Counted from the stretch's first letter, positions 1-9,013 are shown. The stretch: 64,000 nucleotides of DNA from Hyphomicrobiales bacterium (GCA_019075905.1 JAGXAM010000017.1:1-64000), one strand, 5' to 3'. Notes: generated from the letters alone by a model not told the origin. Numbers and translations: made by a program.

Positions 1-158
1 AGTCGACGAGGGCATTTGGCTCGTCTCTTTCATGCACTATGATCTTGGCTATATCGATTTGGAGCAGAAAACCCTTCAACCCCTCGACAACCCATTCGGC
101 TTGTGGTTGTCACCCATGTCTTAGGTACACTCTGTTACCTATGTCTCAGAACTGTACA
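1..158 (+). mobile_element. Right end of an IS481-type insertion sequence
   Basis: The window opens inside an insertion sequence. The last codons of its transposase end at 124. They are followed by a probable terminal inverted repeat at about 133-158, which begins TGTTACCTATG and ends ACTGTACA, so read from outside it starts with TGTACAGTTC. This end type and the transposase tail resemble IS481-family elements of alphaproteobacteria; the family call is from memory. The element lies about 10 bp beyond the 3' end of tRNA-Lys, so it sits downstream of the tRNA and does not disrupt it. The other end and any target duplication are outside the window. Confidence 0.75.
2..124 (+). CDS. IS481-family transposase, C-terminal fragment (cut by window edge)
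   Basis: Frame 2 is open from the window edge to a TAG at 122-124 and gives about 40 residues, including VDEGIWLVSFMHYDLGY and DNPFG, and ending SPMS. This is typical of the extreme C-terminus of IS481-type integrase-core transposases. The catalytic DDE domain would lie upstream of the window, so intactness cannot be judged. The stop falls just before the inverted repeat, as expected for a complete right end. Confidence 0.75.
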   Translation, partial: VDEGIWLVSFMHYDLGYIDLEQKTLQPLDNPFGLWLSPMS

Positions 159-168
159 AAGGGCACGC

Positions 169-244
169 TGGTGAGCGCGATGGGACTCGAACCCATGACC
201 CCCTGATTAAAAGTCAGGTGCTCTACCGATTGAGCTACGCGCTC
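169..244 (-). tRNA. tRNA-Lys (anticodon UUU)
   Basis: On the minus strand a full cloverleaf can be read. The 7-bp acceptor stem is GAGCGCG with CGCGCTC, the D arm contains AGCTCAATCGGTAGAGC, the anticodon loop is CTTTTAA giving UUU, and the T arm contains GGTTCGAGTCC. The discriminator A and a genomically encoded CCA end at 169. It is transcribed away from prfB and toward the IS end. Confidence 0.97.
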
Positions 245-332
245 GCCTGTTGCAGGCGTGCCCTCTGGTATAGCCAGATGGCGCGGGGGTCAACCACTTC
301 AAGCACTTTGCGCCGTCGCGGCGCCCGCGAAG

Positions 333-1464
333 CTACTCGATATCATCAACAACCGAGGTCGCGCCACCATTGATGCGATGGGCGAGCGAGGTTTCGAGAA
401 AATCATCGATGTCGCCATCGAGCACGGCATCGGGCGTGCCCGAGGTGTGGCCCGAGCGCAAATCCTTCACCAATTGATAGGGCTGGAGCACGTAGCTGCG
501 GATCTGGTGGCCCCAGCCGATGTCGGTCTTGCTGGCAGCCTCGGCATTGGCGCGCGCCTCGCGTTTTTCGAGCTCCTGCTCATAGAGCCGGGCGCGCAGC
601 ATGTTCCAGGCAGTGGCGCGGTTCTTGTGCTGCGAGCGTTCGCCCTGGCAGGCGACAACGATGCCGGAGGGAATGTGGGTGATGCGCACCGCCGAATCGG
701 TGGTGTTGACGTGTTGGCCACCGGCCCCCGACGAGCGGTAAGTGTCGATGCGGCAATCGCTTTCGTTGACGGCAATGTCGATCTTGTCATCGACCACCGG
801 ATAGACCCAGACCGAGGCGAAGGAGGTGTGGCGGCGGGCGTTGGAATCGAAGGGCGAAATGCGCACCAGCCGGTGCACGCCGGATTCGGTCTTGGCGAGA
901 CCGTGGGCATTATGGCCCTTGACCAGCAGGGTCGCGGATTTGAGCCCGGCTTCCTCGCCCGGCGTCTCCTCGATGACATCGACCTTGAATTTGCGCTTTT
1001 CGGCCCAGCGCGCATACATGCGGGTGAGCATGCGCGCCCAGTCCTGGCTCTCGGTGCCGCCAGCGCCGGAATGCACTTCGATATAGGTATCGTTGGCGTC
1101 GGCCTCGCCGGACAGCAGCGCCTCGATCTGTCGGCGCGAGGCTTCCACCACCATGGCCTCCAGCTGATCGATGCCTTCCTTGATGGTGGCGGCATCTTCC
1201 TCGGCCTCACCGAGTTCAACCAGTGTCGTGGCATCGTCGAGCTCGCGCTCGAAGCGCGACAGGGCACCGAGCCTGTCTTCCAGCTCGGTGCGCTCGCGCA
1301 TCAGCTTTTGCGCGGCTTCGGCATCATTCCACAGGCTCGGGTCTTCGGCCTTTGCGTTCAGTTCATCAAGGCGGCGCGTGGCTGTATCGACGTCAAAGAT
1401 GCCTCCTCAGCAGCCCGACTGACTGCTTGATCTCTTCGACAAGTTGGAGCGCTTCTGCGCGCAT
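333..1464 (-). CDS. prfB: Peptide chain release factor 2, expressed by programmed +1 frameshift
   Basis: RF2 recognises UGA and UAA stop codons and triggers peptide release at the ribosome. The gene is in two frames. Codons 1-23 start at ATG 1464 (MRAEALQLVEEIKQ) and run into an in-frame TGA at 1393-1395. A +1 shift then continues as DVDTATRRLDELNAKAEDP and on to the stop at 333, for a total of about 376 residues, normal for RF2. The SPF tripeptide for stop-codon recognition and the GGQ hydrolysis motif (GAGGQHVN) are both present. The break is the conserved autoregulatory frameshift and not a mutation. An annotation starting at an internal ATG (1301) would lose the N-terminal domain. Upstream is a 148-bp gap to a divergent dehydrogenase gene. 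Confidence 0.96.
1391..1407 (-). promoter_or_regulatory. prfB: prfB programmed +1 frameshift site
   Basis: Read on the minus strand, the sequence is AGG AGG CAT CTT TGA C. A Shine-Dalgarno-like AGGAGG (1402-1407) sits one codon before the slippery CTT and the in-frame TGA. This matches the layout of the Escherichia coli site (AGG GGG TAT CTT TGA C). When RF2 is scarce, termination at this UGA is slow and the ribosome shifts by one base to GAC, restoring the RF2 frame, so RF2 controls its own synthesis. Confidence 0.96.
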
Positions 1465-1612
1465 GTGACCTGATCCTTGTTGCGGGCCTGCCTTGCGCAG
1501 GGCTGGCGCGGACTTGAAGCAAGCCGGGGCCGCTGTCAACCATGGCGGGGTTGCTGCTTGCCCCCGGGCTGTGCGCTGGCCTATCATGGCGCCGGTTCCG
1601 GGAGATTATTTC

Positions 1613-2380
1613 ATGTATCGCGCCTCGCATCTTGACGGCATAGCGCTGGTGACCGGCGCGAGTTCGGGCATAGGCAAGGCGGTGGCGCTGGAATTGGCGC
1701 GGCGCGGCTGGCGGGTGGCGCTGCTGGCGCGGCGGGCCGATGCCCTGGCCGAAGTCGCGCGCGAGCGGCCCGATGCGCTGTTTGCCTGTGTCTGTGACGT
1801 GACCGACGCGGCTGCGGTCAAGGCGGCGGTGGCCGGCCTCATTGCCGAACACGGCCGTATCAGCCTCGCCTTTCTCAATGTCGGCACCTATGTGCCGGAA
1901 GCGGCCGGCGGGTTTGACGCCGCCAGCGTCATGGCGACCTTTGCCATCAATGTCGGCGGCACCATGACCTGCCTAGAACCCCTGATCGCGCATATGAAGC
2001 AGCAAGGCGGGCAGATTGCCGTCAATGCCTCAATTGCCGGCTATGGTGGCCTGCCGATGGCCTCGGCCTATGGCGCCAGCAAGGCGGCGCTGATCAATTT
2101 CTGCGCCTCGCAGAAATTTGCCCTCGACCCGGCGAATATCCGCATGCAAGTGGTGTGTCCCGGCTTTGTGCGCACACCGCTGACCGACCACAACAAGTTC
2201 CCCATGCCGGGGCTGGTGGAGGCCGGAGATGCCGGGCGGCGGATTTGCGACGGCTTTGAGCGCGGCGGCTTTGAAATCACCTTTCCGCGCAGGCTGTCAT
2301 GGACGCTGAAGGTCTTGAATGCCCTGCCTTATGCCCTGTATTTTCCGCTGGTAGCCCGCGCTACCGGGCAGGGGCGGTGA
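1613..2380 (+). CDS. Short-chain dehydrogenase/reductase (SDR)
   Basis: This is a classical 255-residue SDR. The nucleotide-binding TGASSGIG motif is at residues 14-21, the catalytic Ser is in NASIAGY, the YGASK motif supplies Tyr and Lys, and PGFVRTP follows. The substrate is unknown. ATG 1613 is chosen because GGAG precedes it and the Rossmann motif then sits near the N-terminus; longer in-frame starts from 1493 overlap the prfB upstream region. It is convergent with the CFA-like methyltransferase gene, with 7 bp between their stops. Similar SDR genes often accompany FAD oxidoreductase-DUF1365-CFA clusters, so a role in the same lipid modification is possible. The link is inferred from neighbourhood only. 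Confidence 0.88.
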   Translation: MYRASHLDGIALVTGASSGIGKAVALELARRGWRVALLARRADALAEVARERPDALFACVCDVTDAAAVKAAVAGLIAEHGRISLAFLNVGTYVPEAAGGFDAASVMATFAINVGGTMTCLEPLIAHMKQQGGQIAVNASIAGYGGLPMASAYGASKAALINFCASQKFALDPANIRMQVVCPGFVRTPLTDHNKFPMPGLVEAGDAGRRICDGFERGGFEITFPRRLSWTLKVLNALPYALYFPLVARATGQGR

Positions 2381-2387
2381 AGCCCGT

Positions 2388-3587
2388 TCATCGCGGCTTT
2401 TCGAAGAAGATCTGGCGCACGTTAATGGTGCCGACGGTGAAGCCCGCCTCGCAATAGCTCAGGTAATATTCCCACATGCGGCGGAAGGGTTCGTCGAAGC
2501 CGCCGGGGGCGATCTGCGGCCAGGCGGCGCGGAAACGGTCGCGCCATTGCGCCAGCGTACGGGCATAATCGGGGCCAAAGGCGCGTTCGCCAATAATGTC
2601 GAGATTGACCCTGGCACCAAGGGCACGCAAGCGGCTGAGGGTCGGCAACATGCCGCCGGGAAATATGTGGCGGCGGATGAAGTCAATATCGCGCCGGTAG
2701 CCGGCAAACAGCGCCTCGTCGATGGTGATGGCCTGCAGCCCGGCCCGTCCGCCCGGCCTGAGGCGGCCGCTCAGTTGTGCGAAATATTTCGGCCAATAGG
2801 CCTCGCCGACCGCCTCGATCATCTCAATCGAGGCAATGGCATCATAAACGCCGGTTTCATCACGGTAATCACGCAGTTCGACCTTGACCTTCTCATTGAG
2901 ACCGGCGGCAAAAACCCGCTGGCGGGCGACATCAAATTGCGCCTGGCTGATCGTCAGGGCCGTGACCGCGCAGCCGAAAGTCTGGGCCGCAAACAGGGCA
3001 AAGCCGCCCCAGCCGCAGCCAATCTCCAGCAGGTGCTGGCCCTCGCTCAGGCCAAGGCCGCGCGCCAGCGCCAGCTGTTTGGCCTTTTGTGCCTGCGCCA
3101 GCGGCATGTGCGGGGTCTCATACAGCGCCGAGGAATAATTCATGTCGGGATCGAGCCAGGCGCCGTAAAAGCCATTGCCGAGATCATAATGGGCATGGAT
3201 GTTGCGGCGCGCGCCCCGGCGGCTGTTGCGGTTCAGGAAATGCTGAAAGCGCTGCAGGGCGCGCACCAGCGGGCGGTCTTGCAGCAACCGCTGCATCACC
3301 GGCTGGTTGGCGGCAAACAGCATCAGAAAGGCGGTGAGATCGGGCGTCTCCCACATGCCGGCAATATAGGCATCGGCAATGCCGATATCGCCGCCACGGC
3401 TCAGCCAGCGGGCAAATTCGAGATCGAGAATACGGATTTCCGCGGCCGGGCCTGGCTGCTTGCCGCCAAAATGATGGGTGCTGCCATCCGGCATGATGAT
3501 AGCGAGCGTACCGACCTCGATGAGGCTCGCCAGCCAGAGCGCGCGGCGCACCGGGCCATTGTAGGAACGGAAGGTGTCAGGTGTCAT
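2388..3587 (-). CDS. Cyclopropane-fatty-acyl-phospholipid synthase-family methyltransferase
   Basis: The 399-residue protein has the CFA synthase layout: a variable N-terminal region, an NIHAHYDLGNGFYGAWLD segment, the SAM-binding LEIGCGWGGFAL motif and FIRRHIFPGG near the active site. CFA enzymes transfer a methyl(ene) group from S-adenosylmethionine to unsaturated acyl chains of membrane phospholipids. Members linked to DUF1365 genes may make other products; in Rhodobacter sphaeroides related genes of the singlet-oxygen response are tied to furan fatty acids. ATG 3587 is chosen, with AAGGA just upstream; a TTG at 3644 would abut the DUF1365 stop. It is the last gene of the photolyase-oxidoreductase-DUF1365 operon. 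The family is certain and the exact product is not. Confidence 0.9.
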   Translation of the reverse strand: MTPDTFRSYNGPVRRALWLASLIEVGTLAIIMPDGSTHHFGGKQPGPAAEIRILDLEFARWLSRGGDIGIADAYIAGMWETPDLTAFLMLFAANQPVMQRLLQDRPLVRALQRFQHFLNRNSRRGARRNIHAHYDLGNGFYGAWLDPDMNYSSALYETPHMPLAQAQKAKQLALARGLGLSEGQHLLEIGCGWGGFALFAAQTFGCAVTALTISQAQFDVARQRVFAAGLNEKVKVELRDYRDETGVYDAIASIEMIEAVGEAYWPKYFAQLSGRLRPGGRAGLQAITIDEALFAGYRRDIDFIRRHIFPGGMLPTLSRLRALGARVNLDIIGERAFGPDYARTLAQWRDRFRAAWPQIAPGGFDEPFRRMWEYYLSYCEAGFTVGTINVRQIFFEKPR

Positions 3588-3644
3588 GGTTAATCCTTGC
3601 AACCCGCGAACCCATGATATGGTCATGGCCGCCATCACAGGCAA

Positions 3645-4430
3645 TCACACAAGGCTGGTGGGCGCCGGAGGGCTGGGCCGCCCCCGCAGCCGCATGCCCT
3701 TCAGCCACAAGCGCAAGGCCTCCCAGTGAATGGCGGCAACAACTTTTAGCGTCATCATCGGCAAGGCGAAAAAAACGCGCAGAATTTGTTGACTGTCAAG
3801 GGGATATTGCGCGGCGCTGAAGCTCGCTGCAAAGACCGGCGTCGCGCCGCTGGTCTCCAGAATCCGCAAGGTCAGGCGCCGGGCGGGAACCTTCAGGCGA
3901 AAATGATAGTGAAGGTCCATATCCATGAAGGGCGAGACGTAAAAGCGCTTGGCGCAGGTCTGGCGAATGCCCGTATTTGCGGACGAACCGGGCGCAACCG
4001 GGGCAATATAGCTGTGGAATTCGCCGAAGGTGTTGCGCACCTCGTAAATCAGCGCCACGAGTTCGCCGCCCGAAAAGCAATAATAGACCGACAGCGGGTT
4101 GAAGACGAAGCCGACGATGCGTGGATAGCATAGCAGCAATACCCTATCGGCAACGAGGCCGGCGCTGCCAAGCATGGCATCTATGGCGGCGCGCAGCTGC
4201 CCTTCATGGTGCGGGGCGTGATCCTCAGGGTAAAACGCCATGAGGTTGGGCCGTCCCACCGAGAAAAACCGCGACTGCCTGCCAGCTTCATCGAGGCGGT
4301 CAATGTCGATGAGGAGATTGGCGACCCTATAGCTGAAGCGGTGGCCGACGGGTTGCAGGCGGGCATGCATCACCTTGCCGCGATAAAGGCTTGCGGCGGC
4401 GACGGGCGCGGCGGGGTCAAGCGCGGTCAT
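3645..4430 (-). CDS. DUF1365 domain protein
   Basis: The 261-residue protein matches the DUF1365 family. Characteristic segments are YRGKVMHARLQPVGHRFSYR near the N-terminus and GFVFNPLSVYYCF and EVRNTFGEFHSY in the middle. The biochemical function of the family is not established. It is almost always found with an FAD-dependent amine-oxidase-like protein and a CFA-like methyltransferase, as here. ATG 4430 overlaps the upstream stop by 4 bp (ATGA) and has a perfect GGAGGT ribosome site, so the two genes are translationally coupled. Confidence 0.9.
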   Translation of the reverse strand: MTALDPAAPVAAASLYRGKVMHARLQPVGHRFSYRVANLLIDIDRLDEAGRQSRFFSVGRPNLMAFYPEDHAPHHEGQLRAAIDAMLGSAGLVADRVLLLCYPRIVGFVFNPLSVYYCFSGGELVALIYEVRNTFGEFHSYIAPVAPGSSANTGIRQTCAKRFYVSPFMDMDLHYHFRLKVPARRLTLRILETSGATPVFAASFSAAQYPLDSQQILRVFFALPMMTLKVVAAIHWEALRLWLKGMRLRGRPSPPAPTSLV

Positions 4431-5773
4431 GATACCTCCGCGAGTTGGTGCAGGCGCAAGATGGCGGGCGCCGGGGTTGCCGGCGCGGCGGCGGGCAGGG
4501 CCCATGGTGCCCGTCCACCGAGCGCGGCTGCCGCTTCGAGGCCGGAGCGCATGCCGTCCTCATGAAAGCCATGGCCGGTCCAGGCGCCGCACCATGAGAT
4601 GCGATCGCGTCCCTGGATTTCCGGCAGGCGGGCGCGCGCCACCAAAGCTGCGGCGTCAAACTGCGGGTGCGCATAGGAAAATTCAGCGTGAACGAGCGCC
4701 GGATCCGGCTCGAACGGCGGATTGAGGCTGACGAACAGCGGGCAATCGGCGGGCAGGCCCTGCAGGGCATTCATCCAGTAGGTAACCGAAACCTTTTCGC
4801 CCTCGCGGCCGTCGAGGCGCAAGAAATTCCATGCTGCCCAGGCGCGGCGGCGTTTGGGCATCAGCGCCGGATCGGCATGCAGCACGACGCGGTTCTGGCT
4901 AGTGTGCAGGCCGCCGATGATGGCGCGCTCCTGCGGCGTGGGGCTGGTAAGCAGCGCCATGGAATCGGGCGCATGTGTCGCCAGCACCACATGATCGAAA
5001 TGGTCTTCATGGCCGTCGGCATCGCGCACCCGCACGCTGGCGGGCTCGCGGGTCACCGCCGTCACCGCGCGCCCGAGGCGGATCCTGTCGCCGAGCAGCA
5101 CGCCAAGGCGCTCGACATAGTTGCGCGAGCCGCCGGTGACGGTGCGCCATTGCGGCCTTTGCCATTGCAGCAGCGCGTGGTTTTCAAAAAACTCGATGAA
5201 GCTCTGTGCCGGAAAGGCCAGCATGGCACGCGGCGAAGTCGACCAGATCGCCGCGCCCATCGGCACCAGATAATCCCTCTGCAGGCGCGCGCAGAAACGA
5301 TGGCGTGCGAGATAGGCTTCGAGCGAAACGGCGCCAATGCTGCCATGGCGCAGGTCGGCGGTGGCCTGTTTCTGAAAGCGGAGGATTTCCCGTAACATGT
5401 TGAGAAAGGACGGCGAGGCGAGATTGCGCCGCTGCGCGAACAGCCGGCCCAGGGCGCCGGGCCCCTCGGCACCGCACCATTCGAAGGCACCATGCCCGGC
5501 CGAAACGGAAAAGCTCATGTCGGATGGCTGGGTGGCGACGCCGGCCCAGTCGAAAAACGCTCGCAAATGCGGGTAGTTCGGCTCATTATAGACGATGAAG
5601 CCGGTATCGACCGGCAGGGTGCCGCCGCGCCAGGCGACATCGACGGTGGCGGCATGGCCACCGGCCCGGCCTTCACGCTCATAAAGCACCACCTCGTGGT
5701 GTTGCGGCGCATATGTGAGCGCGAGGGCGGCGGCATGGCCGGCAATGCCGGAGCCGATGATGGCGATGCGCAT
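4427..5773 (-). CDS. NAD(P)/FAD-dependent oxidoreductase (amine-oxidase/desaturase-like)
   Basis: The 448-residue flavoprotein begins MRIAIIGSGIAGHAAA, a Rossmann GxGxxG motif at residues 7-12, followed by EREGRAGGHAATV for FAD binding. It belongs to the amine-oxidase/phytoene-desaturase-like group found with DUF1365 and CFA genes. The substrate is probably a lipid acyl chain, but this is inferred from context. It lies 95 bp downstream of the photolyase gene and overlaps DUF1365 by 4 bp. No membrane segment or signal peptide is evident. Confidence 0.88.
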   Translation of the reverse strand: MRIAIIGSGIAGHAAALALTYAPQHHEVVLYEREGRAGGHAATVDVAWRGGTLPVDTGFIVYNEPNYPHLRAFFDWAGVATQPSDMSFSVSAGHGAFEWCGAEGPGALGRLFAQRRNLASPSFLNMLREILRFQKQATADLRHGSIGAVSLEAYLARHRFCARLQRDYLVPMGAAIWSTSPRAMLAFPAQSFIEFFENHALLQWQRPQWRTVTGGSRNYVERLGVLLGDRIRLGRAVTAVTREPASVRVRDADGHEDHFDHVVLATHAPDSMALLTSPTPQERAIIGGLHTSQNRVVLHADPALMPKRRRAWAAWNFLRLDGREGEKVSVTYWMNALQGLPADCPLFVSLNPPFEPDPALVHAEFSYAHPQFDAAALVARARLPEIQGRDRISWCGAWTGHGFHEDGMRSGLEAAAALGGRAPWALPAAAPATPAPAILRLHQLAEVS

Positions 5774-5868
5774 GGTTCTGATTTCAATCCCGGCTTGGTG
5801 TGGTTGAAAGGGGCGGCGATATTGCCCTTACGCGCGAGGACGCGGCTTGGTTTCATCGCGCCGCAAAA

Positions 5869-7317
5869 TTATCGCGCAGGCTGCAGCCCGGCGAAGGCGG
5901 CAAGGGCGCGGGCACGCCCCTGGTCAAGCTCGATGAGCGGGTGCGGGTAGGTGAGGCCCGGCGTGATGCCGGCCCTTTCGAGCACGCCGGGCGCTGCCTG
6001 CCAGGGAGCATGGATGCAGGCCTGCGGCAGGCCGGCGAGTTCGGGCACATAGCGGCGGATATAGGCGCCGTCGGGATCAAATTTTGTCCCTTGCAGCACC
6101 GGGTTGAATATCCTGAAATAGGGGGCGGCATCGGCGCCCGAACCGGCGACCCATTGCCAGGAGGCTGCATTGCTGGCCGGATCGGCATCACATAAAGTAT
6201 CCCAGAACCAGGCCTCGCCGTGGCGCCAGTCGATCATCAGGTGCTTGATCAGAAACGAGGCGGCGATCATGCGCACGCGGTTGTGCATGGTGCCGGTCTG
6301 CCAGAGTTGACGCATGCCGGCATCGACGATCGGATAGCCGGTCTGGCCGCGTTGCCAGGCGCGCAGGGCGGCCGGATCATCACGCCACGGGAAATTGTCG
6401 AACCGGGGCTGGAAGTTTTTGGCGGCAAGGTCGGGGTTATAATGCAGCAGATGCCAGGAAAACTCGCGCCAGCCCAGTTCGGCGCGGAATTTTTCGAGAT
6501 CGCGCTCGCTGGCTCCGGTCGCGCCCGAGGCAACGCCATCGCCGGCAACATGCCAGACCTGATGCGGGCTGATGTTGCCGAAGCGCAAATGCGCCGAGAG
6601 GCGGGAGGTGATGTCGAGGTCGGGCCGGTCGCGCTGGCTCGCATAATGGGGCAGGCCATCGCGCAGGAAATCGCGCAGGCGGGCCTGCGCGCCAGCCTCG
6701 CCCGGCATGAACGTGGCGCGAAGGCCGGCCGCCCAGTCGGGCCGCACCGGCAACAGCGCGAGCTCGGCAAGATCGACCTCATGGGGCAGCCTTTCTGCAT
6801 GGGCGTAACCTGCAAGACAGTCAGGCGCAGGCAGTGGCGGGCGCGGCTCACCGCGCGCCCGGGCCTGGCGCCAGAATGGCGTGAAGACACGGGCCGGATC
6901 ACCGGCCTTGGTGGCAACCTCCCACGGCTCATAAAGCAGCGAGGCGGCAAAACTGTCGCAGCGCAGGCCATTTTGCCGCAGCTGAGCCTTCAGCGGCGCA
7001 TCAATGGCTGTTGCGTCATGGCCATAGCGCCGGTTCCACAGCACGGTTCGCGCATGGGTTGCCGTGCACAGCGCTTCCAGCACCGTCGCCGCCTTGCCCC
7101 TGAAAAGCCGCAGCCTGGCGCCGCGTTGCGCCAGCGCCTCGCCGAGGCTGGCAAGGGCATGGTGCAGCCACCAGCGCGAGGCGCCGCCAAGCGGGCGCGG
7201 GCCGGGCTCGCCTTCCTCAAGGCAATAGATGCAGAGCAGCGGGCGGCCGCTCGCCAAAGCCTGCGTCAGGGCCGGATTGTCGGAAACCCGCAAATCGTTC
7301 CGGAACCAGACGATCAC
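5869..7317 (-). CDS. phrB: Deoxyribodipyrimidine photolyase (class I photolyase/cryptochrome family)
   Basis: Photolyase uses blue light and FAD to split UV-induced pyrimidine dimers. The 482-residue protein starts IVWFRNDLRVSDNPAL (antenna domain). In the FAD/DNA domain it has WREFSWHLLHYNP, GQTGYPIVDAGMRQLW, GTMHNRVRM and WQWVAGSGADAAPYFRIFNP, all typical of class I CPD photolyases. The start is a GTG at 7317, the only start codon after an in-frame upstream stop, and its ribosome site is weak. It heads the putative light-stress operon; hspQ lies 119 bp upstream. CPD activity is assumed from family; a cryptochrome role is not excluded. Confidence 0.93.
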   Translation of the reverse strand: MIVWFRNDLRVSDNPALTQALASGRPLLCIYCLEEGEPGPRPLGGASRWWLHHALASLGEALAQRGARLRLFRGKAATVLEALCTATHARTVLWNRRYGHDATAIDAPLKAQLRQNGLRCDSFAASLLYEPWEVATKAGDPARVFTPFWRQARARGEPRPPLPAPDCLAGYAHAERLPHEVDLAELALLPVRPDWAAGLRATFMPGEAGAQARLRDFLRDGLPHYASQRDRPDLDITSRLSAHLRFGNISPHQVWHVAGDGVASGATGASERDLEKFRAELGWREFSWHLLHYNPDLAAKNFQPRFDNFPWRDDPAALRAWQRGQTGYPIVDAGMRQLWQTGTMHNRVRMIAASFLIKHLMIDWRHGEAWFWDTLCDADPASNAASWQWVAGSGADAAPYFRIFNPVLQGTKFDPDGAYIRRYVPELAGLPQACIHAPWQAAPGVLERAGITPGLTYPHPLIELDQGRARALAAFAGLQPAR

Positions 7318-7436
7318 CGGGGATGAAGTGTCAAAAGCTGAAATGGTGCGGCCCCTGCTTGATGCTCACAGCCAAGCTTATGGCGCCTTGCGGCAAAGAC
7401 AAGGGCGGGAGGCTGCCTGAGGCGTCGCAGCGGGGG

Positions 7437-7766
7437 CTAATTATGCTTGCCCGGGCGCACCACATAAGTGCCATCGGCATTGCGGATGAACAATTCATCG
7501 ACCTGGGCATGGCGCAGGGGCTCGCCGGTATGGTCCGGCAGCAGGTTCTGCTCCGAGACATAGGCGACATATTCGGTCTCGGCATTTTCGGCGAACAGGT
7601 GATAAAACGGCTGGTCCTTGCGCGGACGCACGCCCTCGGGAATCGCCAGCCACCATTCTTCGCTGTTGGAAAACACCGGATCGACATCAAAGATTATGCC
7701 GCGGAAGGGATATTTGCGGTGCCGCACCACCTCGCCAATTCCAAATTTTGCTGTTCGCTCTTTCAT
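7437..7766 (-). CDS. hspQ: Heat shock protein HspQ
   Basis: The 109-residue protein matches HspQ: FGIGEVVRHRKYPFRGIIFD at the N-terminus, EEWW in the middle and YVSEQNLLPD toward the C-terminus. In E. coli HspQ is a small heat-shock hemimethylated-DNA-binding protein that influences DnaA stability and acts with the Lon protease. It stands alone between a CoA-ester lyase gene and the photolyase operon, in the same orientation. Heat induction is expected from the family, but no heat-shock promoter was identified. Confidence 0.93.
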   Translation of the reverse strand: MKERTAKFGIGEVVRHRKYPFRGIIFDVDPVFSNSEEWWLAIPEGVRPRKDQPFYHLFAENAETEYVAYVSEQNLLPDHTGEPLRHAQVDELFIRNADGTYVVRPGKHN

Positions 7767-7849
7767 CAGCGCACCACCTTGAAGTGGTGTCTTTTACCAG
7801 TTTTATCGCGGCTTGCCACATCAAAGCCGTGTGATGCTTTACGCCGGGC

Positions 7850-8893
7850 TCAGGCCTGCCGGTACATGCCGGCAAGTTCGGGGTCGCGGCGGGCGACCTC
7901 GTCGGCAAGGTCGACCATGACCCGGGCCTGTTTCCAGGTCGCGTCATCCTGCATCTTGCCGTCGATCATCACCGCGCCCGAGCCATCCGGCATGGCGGCG
8001 AGGATGCGCCGCGCGAAGGCGACTTCGGCTGGATCGGGCGAGAAAACCCGCTTGGCAATGGCGATCTGGCTGGGGTGCAGGGTCCAGGCCCCGGCGCAGC
8101 CCATCAGGAAGGCATTGCGAAACTGGGCCTCGCAGGCCTCAGCATCGGAAAAATCGCCAAAGGGGCCATAAAATGCCTTGAGGCCCTGCGCGGCGCAGGC
8201 ATCGACCATTCGGGCAATAGTGTAATGCCAGAGGTCCTGCTGGAAATGGGCGCGCGGCACCGCGCTGCCGGCATCGGCAAGCACGCGATAATCGGGATGG
8301 CCACCGCCGACCCTTGTGGTTTTCATCGCCCGTGAAGCGGCAAGATCGGCCGGCCCGAGGCTCATGCCGTGCATGCGCGGCGAGGCGCGGGCAATATCCA
8401 TGACATTATTGACGCCTTCGGCAGTCTCGAGAATGGCATGGATGAGAATGGGCCGCGCCAGCTTGTGGCGAGCTTCGAGCTGCGCCAGCAATTGATCGAG
8501 ATAATGGATGTCCCACGGCCCCTCGACCTTGGGCAGCATGATGACATCGAGCTTGTCGCCGACAGCCGCGACGATTTCGGTGATATCATCGAGCAGCCAG
8601 GGTGAATTGAGGGCATTGACGCGGGTCCACAGGCCGGTGGCGCCAAAATCATGGGCGCGGGCCATGTCGATGAAACCCTGGCGAGCGGCAAGCTTGGCTT
8701 CCACCGGCACGGCATCTTCGAGATTGCCGAGAATGACATCGACCTGCGCGATCATCTCGCCGACGCGCTCGCGTAGCTTGGCGTTATGGGGCGGCACGAA
8801 ATGGATCATGCGTTCGACGCGGGCAGGCACTTCGCGAAACGGGGCGGGGGCACCGAGTGCCAGCGGGGCGTAAAATGCGCGGGGTGATTTCAT
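7850..8893 (-). CDS. CoA-ester lyase of the HpcH/HpaI (malyl-CoA lyase-like) family
   Basis: The 347-residue enzyme belongs to the citrate lyase beta/malyl-CoA lyase family, which cleaves or forms beta-hydroxyacyl-CoA esters with Mg2+. Visible family features are the metal-ligand region [36 protein letters not shown] and [15 protein letters not shown]. The C-terminal SLHPSQI-type segment appears as [15 protein letters not shown]. The substrate (L-malyl-CoA, beta-methylmalyl-CoA or citramalyl-CoA) cannot be set from sequence. The ATG at 8893 is preceded by GAGGA at good spacing and is preferred to the ATG at 8932. No other glyoxylate-assimilation genes are nearby. Confidence 0.85.
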   Translation of the reverse strand: MKSPRAFYAPLALGAPAPFREVPARVERMIHFVPPHNAKLRERVGEMIAQVDVILGNLEDAVPVEAKLAARQGFIDMARAHDFGATGLWTRVNALNSPWLLDDITEIVAAVGDKLDVIMLPKVEGPWDIHYLDQLLAQLEARHKLARPILIHAILETAEGVNNVMDIARASPRMHGMSLGPADLAASRAMKTTRVGGGHPDYRVLADAGSAVPRAHFQQDLWHYTIARMVDACAAQGLKAFYGPFGDFSDAEACEAQFRNAFLMGCAGAWTLHPSQIAIAKRVFSPDPAEVAFARRILAAMPDGSGAVMIDGKMQDDATWKQARVMVDLADEVARRDPELAGMYRQA

Positions 8894-8981
8894 GCGGTCC
8901 TCGATAAAGTTGTCACCCTGTCCTAAATTCAAGCGCCGGGCGCGTGCAAGGCATCACTTCGTTCGTAGCGGCTGCATTTTT

Positions 8982-9013
8982 TTGCTGCGTCACATGAAAG
9001 TCATTGCTATAGA
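8982..9013 (+). promoter_or_regulatory. Possible promoter of tRNA-Leu
   Basis: TTGCTG at 8982-8987 and TATAGA at 9008-9013 could be -35 and -10 boxes, but the 20-bp spacer is longer than the usual 16-18. The position, about 35 bp upstream of the mature tRNA, fits a tRNA promoter. Confidence 0.35.

Noticed and set aside
1393..1395. In-frame stop in prfB as a sign of a pseudogene
   Set aside because: The surrounding sequence is the conserved programmed frameshift site, and the frame resumes correctly one base later.
258..1430. Plus-strand open frame of 390 codons
   Set aside because: It is antisense to prfB, which is well supported including its frameshift site.
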